Source of the DNA: Chitinophagaceae bacterium UBA4411
Lineage (GTDB): Bacteria; Bacteroidota; Bacteroidia; Chitinophagales; Chitinophagaceae
Direction: 5' to 3'
Assembly (NCBI GenBank): GCA_002400415.1
Contig: DGQP01000001.1
Coordinates: forward strand, 62,001-126,000
Length of the DNA: 64,000 bases
This document shows positions 62,819 through 64,000 of this stretch, piece after piece. A model generated the notes under the pieces. The model saw only the letters and a program-made list of their open reading frames with translations, was not told where the DNA came from and ran no database searches. Made by a program: the position numbers and the translations under genes. Numbering within the stretch: position 1 is the stretch's first letter; each line of letters opens with the position of its first letter.

Positions 62819-63745
62819 ATGATCAGCAGACGAAATATCAGGGTGAAAGTGATGCAGACCCTTTACACAATTGCCACCCTGGAAAATGAGGCTAAAAGCG
62901 GCGAGCCCCGCAAGATATTACAACAGCATTTTGATGAAAGCCGCACCCTGCTGGTTTACCTGATCTGGTTCCTGACTGAAGTAACCCGTTACGCTGAAAA
63001 AGACTCCCACCAGCGGGCCGGGAAACATCTCCCCACTTCGGACGATCTTAATGTTAATACTAAAATTGCAGGCAATGAGCTGCTCTGGAAAATACTGGAA
63101 GACCCCGCATTAAAAGAACAATTCGCCACACAAAAACCGGAACGGATTGCCGACAAAGAACTGATCCGGAAGACGTATCTCCAGCTGGTTGAAACAAAAG
63201 AATACAAAACATACACGGCACAGCAGGTACGGGAAAAAAGTGAAGAGAAAAAGATCATGGAGTTTATCCTGAACGACCTGATGCTCGCCAACGAATTATT
63301 TGTATCACATATAGAAGAAAATTTCAGCAACTGGGATGATGACGGCGAAATGCTGGTGCAATTATTAGCCGGCTATATCCAGAAACCAGGCAGTTGCAAT
63401 TTCAAACAAATTGCAACACCGGACAAAGAACAATTTGCCAGAGAACTCCTGCAAACTGTTCTTGACAAAAACGAATACCTGCAGGAACTGATTGTGCCCA
63501 AACTGAAAAACTGGGACCCGGAACGGATCGCCCTCCTCGATATGATCCTCATGAAAATGGGTGTTTCTGAATTCCTGTACTTTGAAACCATCCCTCCTAA
63601 AGTAACCATCAACGAATATATTGACCTGGCCAAAGAATACAGTACCCAGCAAAGCGGCCAGTTTGTGAATGGTATCCTTGACAATATCCACAAAGAGCTG
63701 GTGCAACAGGGCAAAATGCAAAAAACCGATTATAAAAAGGCATAA
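62819..63745 (+). CDS. nusB: Transcription antitermination factor NusB (long Bacteroidota form)
   Basis: A 308-residue protein. The N-terminal ISRRNIRVKVMQTLYTIATL and the C-terminal part (NWDPERIALLDMILMKMGVSEF, FETIPPKVTINEYIDLAKEYS, QSGQFVNGILDNI) are the NusB fold that binds boxA RNA with S10 in rRNA antitermination. E. coli NusB has about 140 residues; the extra 150 or so in the middle (about 30-190) are charged and helical and characteristic of Bacteroidota NusB, of unknown purpose. I start at ATG 62819; the -7 element TATCTTTG is at 62784-62791. Confidence 0.93.
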   Translation: MISRRNIRVKVMQTLYTIATLENEAKSGEPRKILQQHFDESRTLLVYLIWFLTEVTRYAEKDSHQRAGKHLPTSDDLNVNTKIAGNELLWKILEDPALKEQFATQKPERIADKELIRKTYLQLVETKEYKTYTAQQVREKSEEKKIMEFILNDLMLANELFVSHIEENFSNWDDDGEMLVQLLAGYIQKPGSCNFKQIATPDKEQFARELLQTVLDKNEYLQELIVPKLKNWDPERIALLDMILMKMGVSEFLYFETIPPKVTINEYIDLAKEYSTQQSGQFVNGILDNIHKELVQQGKMQKTDYKKA

Positions 63746-63760
63746 CCGGCCTTTAAAGGA

Positions 63761-63815
63761 GGCAAAGAGAATTTCCCGGGGTTTGAAAACCCCTTTTACC
63801 GTTTTTCTCTTTGCC
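63761..63815 (+). terminator. Nested hairpins between nusB and the next gene
   Basis: Outer arms GGCAAAGAGAA (63761-63771) and TTCTCTTTGCC (63805-63815) enclose a GGGGTTTGAAAACCCC hairpin followed by T4. It probably ends nusB transcription; the outer arm overlaps the -33 box of the following promoter. Confidence 0.6.
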
Positions 63816-63839
63816 CTCTTTGCTTTCTTCTTACATTTG
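63811..63839 (+). promoter_or_regulatory. Promoter of the lipoprotein gene
   Basis: TTG (63811-63813), 18 bp, TACATTTG (63832-63839), 21 bp before the ATG. Confidence 0.65.
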
Positions 63840-63860
63840 CAATTCTAAAAATAGCAGCGC

Positions 63861-64000
63861 ATGAAAACATTTTTTTTAACCCTGATCATTGCCGGCACTA
63901 TGGTTGCCTGCAAAACCGGCGATAAAAAAGCAGAAGCCGCAAAACTGACGGAAGAAGACCTGGTGGCAAAACAGGAAGCATTAAATAAACAACTGGCCGA
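63861..64000 (+). CDS. Lipoprotein, 5' part only
   Basis: The frame opens with MKTFFLTLIIAGTMVACKTG: a short hydrophobic signal followed by a lipobox with Cys17, so the product is a lipoprotein. The next 29 residues are Lys/Glu/Ala-rich (KLTEEDLVAKQEALNKQLA), likely helical. The rest lies outside the window. In Bacteroidota a DUF1573 lipoprotein often follows nusB, but the visible part cannot confirm that. Confidence 0.75.
   Translation, partial: MKTFFLTLIIAGTMVACKTGDKKAEAAKLTEEDLVAKQEALNKQLA

Overview
The window looks like chromosome of a Bacteroidota bacterium, most likely from the Chitinophagales/Sphingobacteriales side (for example Chitinophagaceae); genus cannot be fixed from sequence alone. 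Reasons: several secreted proteins end in type IX secretion (T9SS) sorting domains; promoters fit the Bacteroidota pattern TTG-N18..20-TAnnTTTG; there is an FtsE-type ATPase, a Bacteroidota-length NusB, a carboxypeptidase-regulatory/plug/barrel outer-membrane protein, and a GldM-C-like protein. I see no IS element, phage, integrase or CRISPR array, so this is mostly stable core chromosome with some lineage-specific secreted proteins.

Layout. 1-6.6 kb (minus): the 5' part of a very large secreted esterase with FN3/PA14/LamG modules, then a three-gene polysaccharide operon (receiver protein, sugar-phosphate transferase with a receiver-like N-terminus, family 2 glycosyltransferase). 7-11.1 kb: a membrane-anchored EEP hydrolase, tRNA-Val, clpS-aat (both arms of the N-degron pathway), an esterase and an orphan receiver. 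11.2-20.6 kb: valS, a large peptidase-MA/beta-propeller/barrel protein, a DinB protein, the tail-specific protease Prc, tRNA-His and a DUF445 protein. 20.7-28.8 kb: an outer-membrane receptor-like barrel, two overlapping glycosyltransferases, ftsE, and a BlaI/BlaR1-type repressor-sensor pair with an unusual sensor. 28.8-39.7 kb: housekeeping genes (purM, ribF, rhomboid, tilS, TPR protein, etfBA, bifunctional nuclease, ispE, queD, rocD, VIT1/CCC1 transporter). 39.8-50 kb: T9SS protein, a non-coding stretch with a candidate structured RNA, membrane and barrel proteins, an EamA-GNAT-ilvE-SDR operon divergent from a MocR regulator, and an APC permease. 50-64 kb: second candidate RNA, GldM-C-like protein, ABC-F protein with a degenerate second ATPase site, two giant secreted T9SS metalloproteases flanking groES-groEL, nusB and the start of a lipoprotein gene.

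Most interesting points: (1) two short promoter-to-terminator units on the minus strand (about 41.48-41.70 kb and 49.72-49.93 kb) whose sequence folds into nested helices and which match no RNA family I recognise; (2) a BlaR1-type M56 sensor whose periplasmic part carries a plug-like segment, five SusC-like VVTGYP motifs and a T9SS-type C-terminal domain, expressed from a promoter overlapped by a clear tandem BlaI-type operator; (3) degenerate 7-bp tandem repeats, in frame inside valS (twice) and tilS (twice) and downstream of the ABC-F gene; (4) an ABC-F protein whose second site lacks the Walker A lysine and has Gln in place of the catalytic Glu; (5) receiver-like domains at the head of a polysaccharide operon. 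No large, clearly new multi-gene system is evident.
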